This document shows, piece after piece, positions 22,329-33,700 of a stretch of DNA of 64,000 nt; the first letter of the stretch is position 1; every line of letters starts with the position of its first letter. The notes below the pieces were generated by a model. It had not been told where the DNA came from and did not search any database. It saw only the letters and a list, made by a program, of their open reading frames with translations. Where the stretch lies: NCBI GenBank assembly GCA_003868215.1, contig QWDQ01000076.1, positions 36,222 to 100,221 of the forward strand, written 5' to 3'. This DNA is from Pseudophaeomoniella oleicola (lineage: Eukaryota > Ascomycota > Eurotiomycetes > Phaeomoniellales > Phaeomoniellaceae). A program made the position numbers and the translations under genes.

Positions 22329-24527
22329 TCATATAATTTCCAGTTGTACAGTCCGCCAAGGAACTGTCCCTTCTCCCGGGTTACCAGCGAAAGAGCCTAT
22401 GCGTTGAAAGATGGGATAGGAAGCAGGCTGTGGTGTTCGACTGTCGTTACGATTGGTCTCGACACGACGCAATATAATACCGAAGACTTGATCAGGATAC
22501 GTCCATTTCGACACCAACAGGTACATAGCATCTTCGTAGTGCTGCCTATCCGATGAAGTATCCGGGTATCGCAGGAGAAAACCAAGATGTTGAATGTGTC
22601 GTTGTGCCAACAGAGGGCCCCTGATAGCTAAGCAGCCACCGACCACTTGACCAAACGGATTTGCACTCTTTAATTCAACAGATGCGTGGATAACTTCGAC
22701 GAAGAACTGGTAGTCTCCAGTGGCCATGCCATTACCTAGTACTCTTTGGTGAGCGGAAGCCCTGTGAGAGCCATAGAAGTCGATCTCGCCTTCAATAGAT
22801 GCCCATGACCAGGTTGGCGCACGGTATGCTGGTCTGACGGCGGACGGAGCTTTGACAAACCACAGGAGACCATGTGGGAGTTGACGCTCCCATATTCCAG
22901 CCAGATAATGGTCGTTGACTTGCTTTCCATGAAGCGTTTCAAATGCTTTGGCGATTCCGGATAAAGCAACCAGCTTGTCGGACGAATTTGTCAAATGCCC
23001 TTTTGTGTAGTACCTAACCATCACTTCCCATTCTTCGTGTGATTGGTGCAGGTGCCAATAATTATGCACCTGTAGATCCCACGATATGAGACCCCCGGTC
23101 GGTCCGGTAGGCTCGCACACTGAACTCCGCAAAGCATTTATTGTGTCAAAGACATTGGTTTTTGTCGAAACCTCAGATCGGCTGTGATGCTTGCATGACC
23201 AGTATAATTGATCACACCCAAAATGTAGAACATGTGGACTTAAAATGAGTTCTTGACAGGTCCAAGCTCGTTTGCTGAGTTTTGATCCCCGCCAAAAGTG
23301 ATGACCGCTCATGTCTTTTTGATCAGACTCGAAGTCAGGATAGACAAAGCCCTGGAACATTGCAGATCTCTCTGACGAAAAAGATATACTCTTTGGATCA
23401 GGATCTATTAAGACTTCCGAATCGAACCTGTTGTATACATGGCCGGGGGAAAAGCGCCTTTGAAGCTCAAGGTCATGATGGACTGGTAACCACCCGAAAT
23501 GCCTTTCGGGTTCAGGAGTGATTAGTCCAGCGGATACATCTTCACCCCAGTGGGCCGCAATTGTAACCGCCGAATTACGGTACACGTCAAGCATCATAGC
23601 AGATTCTCGATGCCAATCACTTTCACAGTCCTGTACAATGCATAGAGAATCAATCCAAAGGAAATGATAACCCAGCTGTAGTGTAGCCTCGACTGCCTCT
23701 CGGAATGTCAAGGGCAAGTAAGACATTGGTAGACCCTGCTGCATCAATGTCATATTCTCCGAAGTCATCTTGAGAGTGGGTTTGCTACCCCAGCAATGAC
23801 TGAGTGCGACATATCGATGCCAAGGCAATTCAGACGAGTCTTTGAGCCACCATCGACCAAGGTGTTGTCCTTTTGCTGGCAGGATTTCAATAAGTCTCGT
23901 CGGCATGAAACGTGTTTCTGCCTGCAGTTCCCAATCTTGACAACGGTGAATATACTGGCACTCATCGCGCCATATTTTTGCGTTACCGATATCGAATATT
24001 GTCCTTTCCGGCGTACGTATTGACATCAATTCAAAGTGGTAGAGCTGACAGAAGAACGACCATGTATCACAGTCGTAGATGTTGCTGGTGATTTTCCAGA
24101 GTCCACCGGATGGGAGCCCCCTGACTCCGCTGGGGTTGAAGGGAAGGCTATCCGGACGGCCTCTATATCCATCCAGCGGCATTTTCTTGAACCGAACCGT
24201 CATCGGAGTATAATCTACGTCCGATCGCAGTTCTGGCTGGCCCAGATGAGACCAGATATAGGAGCAAATCAAACAGCCTGTATCTGCAGATGCTTTAAGG
24301 CTGTGTAGTGTAGTGTGATGTTGAATGTGTGTATAATTTATCGAAGTCTCCCTTCGGTCTTTTTCGAACCCCTCAGACAAGGTGTACTGACAAATCATAC
24401 AGATCGTACAATCGATCAGCTGCTTGCTAAGCAGTGGTTTGGCACTGCTGAAGGTCTCTGTTTGAGGGCTATACAAGCGCTGAACAACCCGACTGAAGAG
24501 AATCTGTGCCCATTGTAAGTATGACAT
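22329..24527 (-). CDS. HET-domain (heterokaryon incompatibility) protein, 732 aa
   Basis: This is an uninterrupted frame of 732 codons from an ATG at 24527. The N-terminus has a cysteine-containing segment (CTICMICQYTL) and a later ICSYIW, which often precede the HET domain in this subfamily. The HET core starts at about residue 237 with YVALSHCWGS, continues with LPLTFREAVEATLQLGY and FLWIDSLCIVQD, and ends with MLDVYRNSAVTIAAHWG. These are textbook PF06985 motifs. A tryptophan-rich APTWSWASIEGEI segment near residue 570 is also typical. It belongs to a different HET subfamily from the gene at 2282-4258. It sits directly beside the RIP-degraded block. Activity in incompatibility cannot be judged from sequence. 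Confidence 0.94.
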   Translation of the reverse strand: MSYLQWAQILFSRVVQRLYSPQTETFSSAKPLLSKQLIDCTICMICQYTLSEGFEKDRRETSINYTHIQHHTTLHSLKASADTGCLICSYIWSHLGQPELRSDVDYTPMTVRFKKMPLDGYRGRPDSLPFNPSGVRGLPSGGLWKITSNIYDCDTWSFFCQLYHFELMSIRTPERTIFDIGNAKIWRDECQYIHRCQDWELQAETRFMPTRLIEILPAKGQHLGRWWLKDSSELPWHRYVALSHCWGSKPTLKMTSENMTLMQQGLPMSYLPLTFREAVEATLQLGYHFLWIDSLCIVQDCESDWHRESAMMLDVYRNSAVTIAAHWGEDVSAGLITPEPERHFGWLPVHHDLELQRRFSPGHVYNRFDSEVLIDPDPKSISFSSERSAMFQGFVYPDFESDQKDMSGHHFWRGSKLSKRAWTCQELILSPHVLHFGCDQLYWSCKHHSRSEVSTKTNVFDTINALRSSVCEPTGPTGGLISWDLQVHNYWHLHQSHEEWEVMVRYYTKGHLTNSSDKLVALSGIAKAFETLHGKQVNDHYLAGIWERQLPHGLLWFVKAPSAVRPAYRAPTWSWASIEGEIDFYGSHRASAHQRVLGNGMATGDYQFFVEVIHASVELKSANPFGQVVGGCLAIRGPLLAQRHIQHLGFLLRYPDTSSDRQHYEDAMYLLVSKWTYPDQVFGIILRRVETNRNDSRTPQPASYPIFQRIGSFAGNPGEGTVPWRTVQLEII

Positions 24528-25372
24528 TATACTTTACAGGAAAAGATACAATAGCGGCAAAATGAATCGTGATTTCATGTTGTATGAATATAGCCCCAAC
24601 ATCATAGAAGAATGCCTGAATTGTGCACAAGCCTCGCCGGCACAGAAGAGCCTCGAGGCTGTACTGTGAATCCAACGGCAGCATAATGCTAGGCGGAAAA
24701 TGTGTTCAACTATAATTGGTAGCCTGATTCCCTGTTCATCGGCATTGCGGCAAGGGTTCAAGGCTGCCACATGTTGGCATATTAATATTGGCATGATCCC
24801 CAATCAACTCCCAGGAGAAAAGGTGTGTACAGTAGGCTCTGGTCAGATTAGTATTGACTACACCTTTGCAGCTGGCTTGTCAGCATGGCGTTAGCGTGAG
24901 ATCAGCATTCAGCATGTCAGCTGCGCAGGGCAGATCAAGCAGGTAAGTGCTGTAGGTATCAGCGGATCAACCACATTGTACTATACCATTGTATTTTATC
25001 TTTCCTTTTTTTTCGGTTCTCATCCCTATCTTTCCATTCCGACACGGGAATTGGTCGGACTAAACCGCGGCCTCGCGGGTTCTTCGAGAGTTCTTCGTAT
25101 CACCACAAACATCCAGACAACGAAATGCCAATGGGGTCGTGGCGGAAGTTCAAAGGCATGCGACAGCAAGGTTCCGACAGGTTGGGCCATGGGTCAACGC
25201 GTAGGCTGTAGTAGGTGCAGATACGCACCTTTCTGCTGCGAGTCAGTGAGCGTCTTAGAACATATACAGATGTGCTACAACGCCAGAGCCAGCTAGCTTT
25301 TCGAGGGGGGAAGGGAGTGGCTGAGAAGAGTGATCTGATCGGAGTCACAGATTATGACTACCAGAACAGTGA
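24528..25372. other. Intergenic region upstream of the chitinase-like remnant
   Basis: It is the promoter side of the second HET gene. A short frame (to 25296) contains CSRCRYAPFCC, superficially like half of a Zn2Cys6 motif, but the first half is missing, so no gene is called. If the downstream chitinase-like gene was ever complete, its catalytic part should lie here and does not. Confidence 0.45.
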
Positions 25373-26746
25373 AGACGGTACCGTGGCTCCAGCTGTTCGC
25401 AAGTTTCGCGAGGTCAAAGAAAGGAAACGCTGGAGAAAAGAAAAGCGAGGGGAGACACCGTTGACGGCTGTGCGCTAAGTCTTCCTCTGGGAGATATTCC
25501 TCTCGATATCCCAGCCTACCTCAGAGAATCGGTCTACAATGGGATCACCGAGTACGTTTTTGAGGCGACATCGGTTCGAAGCTCGCTCTCTGCGTCGATA
25601 AAGAAGCCAACGAGTACCGTTCCCGTCCCAGTCGAAGTTACGGAGTATGCGACGACGACAAGGACCTGTGATGGAAACAGATACCCCCAGCCGTGCGCCC
25701 ATTATAGCTCTGTTGCGCAGCGCGGCACGTACAAACGAGCCACCTGCTCTAATACAAACTTATCAGCAAAGTCTAGACTGCTCCCAAAATTATGGGACGA
25801 CGGCCACAGAAGTTTCAGCGTTTGGAATTCCTGGATTGCCAAATCCTACGTTGATCCATCCGGGATACGCAAGGATCCCAAATGCCAGCGAGATGAATGG
25901 CCGCCTCATCATTTCCAACAAGATCGAGCGGACGGATGGATCCGATTCTTGCCTGGAGGCCAAAACGGTGGCGTTGCAAACTACGCTGGTGGTGTCATGA
26001 ATGACCCGACTGGCGGTTGGAGAAGATTTTGCAAGTTCGGTCCTGATAAAAGTGTAGAAACCCAAGGAGGGCCTATTGTGGACAAAGGCGTTTATTGGGA
26101 GTTGACCGTCTTCCACAGTACCACCATCACCCTCAATGTCATGGAGTACACGTGGAAGAATATACCAACTTCAGCGGCCGACCCTTACCTGTTGACAGCA
26201 AATGTCTGCCGCCCTTCGGTACTGACTAATGACGTTGGCTATGCACTGCAGACTGACGACCCATGGTATGGGCAAATACGTATCGCTGCATACAATGGCC
26301 TGCCCGGTCCCAGTACAAGGACAATTGCTAAACCTGTCTACAAGAAAGACTTCATCTGGCATGAGCATGAGAACGTATTCCTGGTCGACGAAGGTAATTC
26401 AACTCGTCGTGCCAACGACGAGGAGATGAGAGACGTTCTTGGCTATACAAAGTGTGCAACGGCAAACTGTTCTGCGGAGTTAGATCTGCTGCGCTCACAG
26501 CAAGCGTCTCTGGGGATGCCGACAGCCTCAGCCAACTACCACGTTGCCCATCTCAAAACGGCGGTCACGGAAAGGGTGACGTCCGCCACGCGCACGACCA
26601 CTTCTACTACTGCTACATCGATCGAGAACCGTCCGCTCCTTATTGCCCGGGCAACAGAGCCAGCGTCGACGCTCAGTGACAATAGTATGGAGGAGCAGCG
26701 CCATCGAAGGGGACGGAAAACCCATCTGGATAAGCATCGCCACTGA
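25373..26746 (+). pseudogene. 5'-truncated C-terminal part of a killer-toxin-type (subgroup C, GH18) chitinase
   Basis: The frame is open for about 458 codons from just after a stop at 25370. It has no suitable early ATG. The first in-frame ATG with good following sequence is well inside the conserved part. Recognisable blocks, in order, are PLGDIPLDIPAYL, SVYNGITEYVF, VEVTEYATTTRTCDGNRYPQ, CQRDEWPPHHF, GWIRFLPGGQNGG, TDDPWYG, and FLVDEGNSTRR with NDEEM. In complete fungal proteins of this type these blocks form the long C-terminal region, behind LysM, chitin-binding and GH18 domains. None of those is visible upstream. I infer a decapitated gene, possibly broken by rearrangement next to the AT-rich block. 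A gene with unrecognised upstream exons is the alternative. Confidence 0.62.
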
Positions 26747-26924
26747 TACGGAGCACTGAAAAACTTGATACAAGTCTGGTAAATTGGATGCAGGCTTTAG
26801 CAAAATTGTTGTTCTTGTCACCAGGTAGTCACAAGGTAGTAGTGAATGAATTTGTTCTGGTTTTCCCACGTGCAGGCATTGTCTCGAAGAGTTCGAGATC
26901 AGTCCTACAAGGCCAAAGAGCCAG

Positions 26925-28097
26925 TCACTCGACGCTATGTATTGCCCGAGCTACGGCAATGTGGTGGTCTTCCAGTGGTCCAACAACCTCTTGCAAATAT
27001 GTAGTTCTCCTTCCCAAGAACTCGTCTCTTCGAAAACTGTCCTGCGTCTTCGAATTCTTGTCCCAACCGTATTCGAGATATATATCCCTCACTTTGTCGA
27101 CGGCAATCCATACAGCATAGCGTGCTCGCCACTCCGATTTGAACCGTTCATCCCAACCTGGTCCATCTGGGGGTTGACCTCTCAATCGAGTCCAATAATC
27201 AGGATCCCAGTCGACATCATGGCCAGGCCACGCGAGGTAGTAGAGACTACGCCACTTGTCGATTACCGGGCCGAGGACTTCAAGAACAGGTTTCCCGAAG
27301 CTTGGGTCATATTTGTCTTCGGTGTCACTGAATGGTCCGAATGGGGCCATCAATCCTAGTGAATTGTTAGTCGAGAAAAAGTCTTGAGCAACCCAAGAAA
27401 GAAGTGACCCTCGTAGGAAAGCCTGTAGCTCATATACACATCCAAAGTAGAGGGAGAGTAAATATGAAAGAAAGAAAAAAACAAGGAAAGACTCACGGGA
27501 ATCCACGTCGTAAACGAGGTTTGTACCATACATGAACGTGTGCGTCAGGCGCACCGCTGAGCCTGGAAGCATACCAGTACCGTCTTCTTCGTATGTCTCA
27601 AGGAATCCTTTAAAGTACCCCTCATCATCCGCAGCCAGGTAGTTAACTGGGCTCGAGTCGTATAAAACATTGATCTCGAACTCGTTTCCGGCTGCTTCAA
27701 GATACGGCAGCTGATACATTAGATTGAGCGCATCCTCCGAGTAACCCGCAGCACGAGCTGCATCTCCGTTGATAGCATTTGGTGGGTGTCTACCCGTCGT
27801 AGGATCCGGGCGTCGTACAACGTCATTTCCGATAGCGCCTAATTGTTCAAGGAGTGTATAAAACTCATTCAACAGCTCAATGAGCTCGGAATGTGGAGAT
27901 TGACTCATGTTGGCTAAGTCAAAGGTTTGCTTTAGCGTTTGGTGTTGCTGTGGTTCGCCAACGGGTCTTTGAATGTCAGCAACGATGTCATCAGTTGGAA
28001 TTTGGTGCGAAGAGGCAATTGATAAATGCGGCAGTGTAGAAGCTATCAAAAGAGAGAGCAGAGAGAAGGCGCATAACCGTGGCAGCAGCAAGTTCAT
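26925..28097 (-). CDS. Secreted protein of unknown function, 343 aa after splicing
   Basis: The start ATG at 28097 is followed by a clear signal peptide (hydrophobic residues about 5-28, ending near SIASS). The frame runs unbroken to 26925, but 27356-27496 looks like an intron. It begins GTGAGT, has GACTAAC near its end and ends in CACTAG. Its translation is a hydrophobic insert unlike the rest. It is 141 nt long and has no stop, so retention would keep the frame. Exons are 27497-28097 and 26925-27355, which join to give 343 residues. The mature part is acidic and rich in aromatic residues (WPGHDVDWDPDYW near the middle of exon 2). I recognise no domain. It converges with the chitinase-like remnant. 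Confidence 0.7.
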   Translation of the reverse strand: MNLLLPRLCAFSLLSLLIASTLPHLSIASSHQIPTDDIVADIQRPVGEPQQHQTLKQTFDLANMSQSPHSELIELLNEFYTLLEQLGAIGNDVVRRPDPTTGRHPPNAINGDAARAAGYSEDALNLMYQLPYLEAAGNEFEINVLYDSSPVNYLAADDEGYFKGFLETYEEDGTGMLPGSAVRLTHTFMYGTNLVYDVDSRESFLVFFFLSYLLSLYFGCVYELQAFLRGSLLSWVAQDFFSTNNSLGLMAPFGPFSDTEDKYDPSFGKPVLEVLGPVIDKWRSLYYLAWPGHDVDWDPDYWTRLRGQPPDGPGWDERFKSEWRARYAVWIAVDKVRDIYLEYGWDKNSKTQDSFRRDEFLGRRTTYLQEVVGPLEDHHIAVARAIHSVE

Positions 28098-29294
28098 TGC
28101 GGCAGTCTTGAGGATGAAGGGCGAAGCAGGCGTGTCATGGCTAGCAGATGAACAGGTTCGTAAATAAGGTTGAGGCTCACAACGTTGTTCATGTGAAGTT
28201 CACGCAGTGAGAAGAGACTGAGCGACGATGTTTAGGAAAGATGAAGAAGTGTCCATTTCGCTGCTTTTCCTTTTGCATTGCAGGATTACGTTCCTACGGT
28301 TTGTATGATCGAGAAGTTGGTCTTATTGTGAGTCACACCGGAGGCCACGTCAGGCCATAATTCTGGAATTGTAGACTCTCGATGAGGTAGTTGTGGCTTA
28401 CTTTGTACTACGTATTACAATCCTCTGATAAGTTGTCACCAGGATCCCCGTCAGCAGATCCTTGGCGACATCAACAGCGGATGAAGCGGAATGAAGCGGA
28501 ATGAAGCGGAATGAAGCCACCGCGAGGACTGTGATGTCTTGGCATAGTCGGCCCCGGTGTGCAGTGTTCCGGTGCTTACCCAGTAAAACGAGTTGTTTCA
28601 GGGGGTCGTTTGACAATAATATAGTGATGTTGGAATCATAGATATATTTACGAAGATATCGCAAGTACTAAATTACGTAGCATTTAGTATATTATTGTAC
28701 CGTGATCCTTTCCCCATTGGAATCCACCACCCACCAAAAACCATATGGTGATCGACCGACGGACTGGAAGCTAAACCCGCTTTATCGGTCATATCGCTAC
28801 TTTGTTCGGTTTAGTTGACCCCCCCCGGTAAGCGGCTCTTTGACTCCTACCGATTTTTCACAGGCGAGCAGCGAAGGCAGGTCTCCAATCAATTGGTGAT
28901 GGACAATGGCAGATAATTTAACGCTCCATGCTGCTGCTGTAGATTGATGTACGTATGTAACATATCTTAGTCATGGGATCGACCGTGTAGCCTGGCGACC
29001 GGGTTGGAACAATCTCTTTATTCACAGACACCAGTTCAGGATTTCTCAACTCTGCATTAACTTATATGTTACTTTCATACAGCTTCTTCTATATTTTGTC
29101 ATGATCTTTTCGTCCTACAACCACCTCTGTGTCTCCGTCCATAATGAAGTGCAAGGCGACTCCATAAGCATGAGCAGCCTAAACATCTCATAGTCTCATT
29201 TGCGGTCTCTACATGCGGTCGTGAGACGTCCGATAAGGAGTCGATTTTGCATGGAGTTCTGCATTATAGGCCAGGGGTAGGAATAGTATGAAAG
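28098..29294. promoter_or_regulatory. Divergent intergenic region
   Basis: It lies between the secreted-protein gene (-) and the glycosyltransferase (+), so it holds both promoters. It contains a 10-nt tandem repeat (ATGAAGCGGA, almost four units) at 28481-28518 and an ACTACGTA motif near 28407. No gene is seen. Confidence 0.5.
28481..28518. repeat. Tandem repeat of a 10-nt unit, about 3.8 copies
   Basis: The unit ATGAAGCGGA is repeated perfectly three times and then partially (ATGAAGCC), in a divergent promoter region. Confidence 0.85.
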
Positions 29295-30722
29295 ATGATA
29301 TTAAGTCAACAAAGGATAGCGAGGTTCGGTGATCGGGCAATCGCTGTGTTCGCTGTATCGGCCGCTATACTCTTGTTCCTTTGCATGACACGATCAGGGC
29401 GACCAGACTACGTTCTTCGGCATGTCGAGTCGGACCAGCCAGTGCTAGGTATCCTGGATCTTCATTTGCTAAAGAGCTATGGACTTTCGGAGACGGTGCA
29501 ATATGCGAGGTGCAATGTTCACGTGGTAGAGGTACCAGACAAGGCGAATCTGTCTCAGCAACTAGATGTTCCCTTCCCTACTTTCCATGCGGTCAATCTG
29601 AACACCGAAAACTCCACCGATCAGGTATTAGAAGGCCTTCAGTCTCCTATCATAGTCCAAGTGCCGAAGCCACCGAAGCAAGGACGGCCGAAAATTATCT
29701 TTGGTGTGGCTACGACTTTCCAACGACTGGAAGCGTCTCTACCCGTCTTTGCACACTGGGCCAATCCATCCCACGCTAGGATACACGCCATCTTGGAAGG
29801 TCCGGCGTCCGCGGATCTGAATTCCACCGTGGTCCGACAGTTGCGACACAAAGCGGAGAGGTTAGGGTTCACGTTAGACGTACAGTTCATGGAAGCAGGA
29901 TGGGATGATCGTGTCTTTTCGCTGCTCAAGGCCTTATTCGAGTCACGAGGGGATGCGGAATGGGTGGGGATCATCGACGACGACACGATGTTTCTCTCGA
30001 TTTCATCCCTCGTCTCTCGACTAGACACGTACGACGCGACCAGGCCGCACTACGTCGGAGGTATATCAGAGGACAACCATCAAGTTGCAATTTTTGGCCA
30101 GATCGCATTCGGGGGAGCGGGCATCTTTCTGTCCATGCCTTTGCTCCAACAGCTCTATGATGTATATGAACAATGCCATGCGATGCATCAATGGTCTGGT
30201 GATAGAAGAATCGCCCACTGCATATACCTGTACACCGATACGCGGTTGACTGTGGAGCATGGCCTCCATCAGGTAGATCTCCATGGAGATCCATCTGGTT
30301 TCTATGAATCTGGTCGCACACAGCCTCTCTCGATACATCACTGGAAGTCGTGGGCTGATGTAGACATGCGCAAGCTTGTGACCGTCTCCTCCATTTGTGG
30401 TGACTCATGCCTACTCCGTCGATGGCGCTTCGCAGACGGCTGGTATCTTACCAATGGCTTTTCCATTGTGAGATATAGTACTCAGAACCTCTCAATGGGA
30501 GATCGCAGTATTGAAAAGACATGGGACGATTGGGAATCTGCCAACGACGAGTCATACATACATTCTCTAGCACCATTACGCCCAAAGGATCCGGAGAAGA
30601 TCTCACTGCGATTGGTAGATGCGGTGAGAGAGAAGGAACGACTGCGACAGATCTATGTCCAGAAGACACCAGAAGGCCAAGACGACCGAGTAGTAGAATT
30701 GGTGTGGAAAGCTTGGTCATGA
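29295..30722 (+). CDS. Fringe-like (GT31-type) glycosyltransferase, type II membrane protein, 475 aa
   Basis: A short cytosolic N-terminus is followed by one hydrophobic helix (about residues 13-31), giving the type II topology of Golgi transferases. The catalytic domain has IIFGVATTF near residue 130 and the metal/sugar-nucleotide DXD motif as IIDDDTMF, with the three aspartates at residues 228-230. It continues with RPHYVGGISED, then FGGAGIFLSMPLL and GDRRIAHCIY. This order matches the Fringe family of beta-1,3-N-acetylglucosaminyl- or galactosyl-transferases (GT31) and their fungal relatives. A trailing HHWKSW segment is typical of the fungal branch. The acceptor is unknown. The ATG at 29295 gives a correctly placed signal anchor. 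Confidence 0.85.
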   Translation: MILSQQRIARFGDRAIAVFAVSAAILLFLCMTRSGRPDYVLRHVESDQPVLGILDLHLLKSYGLSETVQYARCNVHVVEVPDKANLSQQLDVPFPTFHAVNLNTENSTDQVLEGLQSPIIVQVPKPPKQGRPKIIFGVATTFQRLEASLPVFAHWANPSHARIHAILEGPASADLNSTVVRQLRHKAERLGFTLDVQFMEAGWDDRVFSLLKALFESRGDAEWVGIIDDDTMFLSISSLVSRLDTYDATRPHYVGGISEDNHQVAIFGQIAFGGAGIFLSMPLLQQLYDVYEQCHAMHQWSGDRRIAHCIYLYTDTRLTVEHGLHQVDLHGDPSGFYESGRTQPLSIHHWKSWADVDMRKLVTVSSICGDSCLLRRWRFADGWYLTNGFSIVRYSTQNLSMGDRSIEKTWDDWESANDESYIHSLAPLRPKDPEKISLRLVDAVREKERLRQIYVQKTPEGQDDRVVELVWKAWS

Positions 30723-33700
30723 CGTTGCAAGAAAGGATGCCTCTCAATTTGCTGCAACACATCAGATATCGTGACGACCCAAGGATGGCAGGTTGTCGAG
30801 CATGTGTTGACTGACTATACATCCGGTTCGCCATATGACATGTATTCCTCCGGCTGGTGATGCCTTCGAGAGCGTCTCACTTCCGGCAGTGTGTGAGACA
30901 TAGACATATCTATCACGGCGCATATTTTGACTTGTACTGACTGTTTATATCTTGGTATTGCGATTATATATACCCGTTCACGTTATACGAGTGGAGGTTG
31001 TCAACCCGGTTCGTTGACGGGCCATTTGAGGTTGATGGATGATGGGTTCCTCCGGTTATGTATGGCGATGGCCGTGTTGTCTGTGAGATATATTATATCT
31101 GCAGTGTTAGACGTGTCTATTGATGTAACGTCTGAATTGTCTATAAGACATGGATTGAGCGCAATGACGGTGGTATGTGCGCATGTTTGTCTGTGCATGT
31201 TCCCGTTCGGGCAGAATCACCACGTAATTTTATTCCAACCACCCTACAGTGATTGGACTATATCACCAATGCCCAAAGTACCTGACGATATAAAGTAATA
31301 TCTCAGCAACATAGCGATAATATTAATATCATTGCAACTATGCCAGATACGAAGGACGATCACTTCAATCTCCAGCAACACCTCCTAGACTAGGAACGCA
31401 GCAGCAGTCATCCTCGAAGCTCGTAGTTATTCGGTAGGTAAGGCATCTTAATACACCTCATGCGGCGTTCGTCCGTACTACTGCCATGGCCGCGATCTCA
31501 CCAGCCTCAACAGATCTAACATATCGGCAGGAGGATGCTCGGTCAGGAACTGGAAGGACTATCAGTATGCAGAGAGCGATTACGACATGTGGTCCAGCGC
31601 GCGGCAGATCGACTGTGCCGGTTTTTGCTCCGGTCATTGAAGCAGTTGACAGGATGACCCATCGACCAAGGCCCTCGAGGCTACAGCAAGCGTAGGATCG
31701 AAGCTAGTCACATCATCATACTATGCCTGTACTGCCATCATCAACTACGGCAGAGCACGTCCTTCGAAGTTGCTGGACCGCCAGTACGTCGCATACACCG
31801 CCGCTGAACCGTCTAGTCCATCAAATCTGCTCCGTCTGGTTCGATATTAGGGCTACTTTCTACAGTAGATACATATGGCAGCCAGCACTAGGCACGAGGA
31901 GACGGCCTCTCATGGCGTTTGATAGAATAAGGAAGAAAGAAACGAACAAGATGAATACAATGTCACACAGAAAACCAGCGCACATAACACCACAACGATA
32001 ATCATCGTTATCCCTCAGCCACAACCCCAAAAGCAACGAAATAAAAATAACCACGGGGACCACTAATGACGACAGCCACCTATGCTGAAGTGACTAGAGG
32101 TTCTGGAACCCACACGCTATGAATGACAGAGCCTCCCAAGCGCCCTAGCTTAAGACCCTAACTGGAAGCGGCGATACCTCACCGAGAAAAGCAGCGCAGA
32201 GTAACCTGGGGTTAGGTGCATGAGAAGGTGATGGCATGAAGGCAAGTTCAAATTGATCGTGCGAGACAGGTAACCTGTAAAGGCTCTCCAGGTGCGCTCT
32301 TGCATTGGCTCGGTGGTGAGACAACTCTGACCACGATGGCCCACTGCATGGGTGAATGGCACGGTTCCGGTGTAAGTGGATGGACAGACGACAATAGGAG
32401 CACTGCACATGGGTAATGGTGAAGAGGAACAAATCAGAAATACTAAGTGACGAGCTCAATGTTGTTGATTACCGTTTTCGCTCGAAGATCGACAACTCCA
32501 GGACCAATGCGGCGTAACAAGAACTGACGATACCACGGCAATGGGAAGGTGCAAGTATACATTGCAAGCATTCCATCAGCTTTAATCGAAATTGTCGAGG
32601 AACAAAGCATCGTGGTGCCGCTGTAGTGGAGGAGATCCCGTGTTATGATCTCTGAATCGCCACAGGACGGGCGACGGCCATCCCTCGACGACCATTCCAG
32701 GCCAACAATACAAACATGGCCACCGATTACAGTTAGGAGCCGGAGCTGGGGGAGTGAACAAAGACCGTCGAGGCCGTCTCCTGAACAAGGTCGAGAATGG
32801 AAGGTTAACCGATGATGCCACGGAACGGTGAGACGGTCTACCATGGTCGACGACGTTTCCGGAGTACTATTTTCGACCTTCTCCATTACTAGCCATGATC
32901 GTGTTTGCAAACTGTCGCGCACAACGCGATATCCAGAAATAGCACGGCTGCAATATGGAAAAGGGCAATGTGACATCAATTGGCCGCTCTCGCATGCTCG
33001 GCTTGGGGATCCACCGCCAATTCCATCTCAACAGTGGGCATTTGGCCATGGGAACCGAGCAAAGAGCAGGACCAGTCCAGAACTGCGGTCGATTATTCCA
33101 ATCAAAACAAAAGCATGACATGAGTGCTATCTGTCGCCAATGAACATGATTCCGCGGTGTTCGCAGTCGTTGATTTCACGATTGCAAATTTCAGCGATGG
33201 AGCTTATGCCTCGGACGGGAATGTAGCCATGCCGGGATAGAGGGGAATGGCATTCCGAACAACAATCCTCAATTCCATCACAGAGTCAAATCATCACGCT
33301 TTTGACGATTTCCGGATATGTGAGCACCGTAACGCGGCTCGTAGCAACAGCTTACTATCCCCATACGTCGCGAACCCTCCCGCCACTGGAGCAAACAGCT
33401 CAAGCTGTTTCCTCGAAACGTCGAGGCCCTAAACCGACTTTGGAAGCGACCCAGAAGCCGCGCGCAGCATACCTCACTCTAGCTTCCCGTGCAAAGTGGG
33501 TTGTGTTTGTTGACATGCCCTCAAACCAAGCCCACCGTTCAATTACATTTGGCAATTTTAGCTGCAAGCAGCACGCATGACAGCAGCTAAACTGAGGACG
33601 GCGAACAGATATAAAGACACTGGGCGAGCTCCAAAAGTACTTCAATTCAGACAGACCTCACCAACTTTCTACATTCGTTTATTTTCTGGTCAGCATAGCT

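Noticed and set aside
25155-25296. Possible Zn2Cys6 transcription-factor motif (CSRCRY)
   Set aside because: Only the second half of the six-cysteine pattern is present, the spacing of the first half is wrong, and no further coding follows.
31452-31637. Cysteine-containing frame resembling a small secreted protein
   Set aside because: It has no in-frame start codon, no signal peptide and no convincing splice sites.
32443-32979. 178-codon minus-strand frame in a long intergenic region
   Set aside because: It shows no domain or coding-like composition and ends in low-quality context, so it is compatible with chance.
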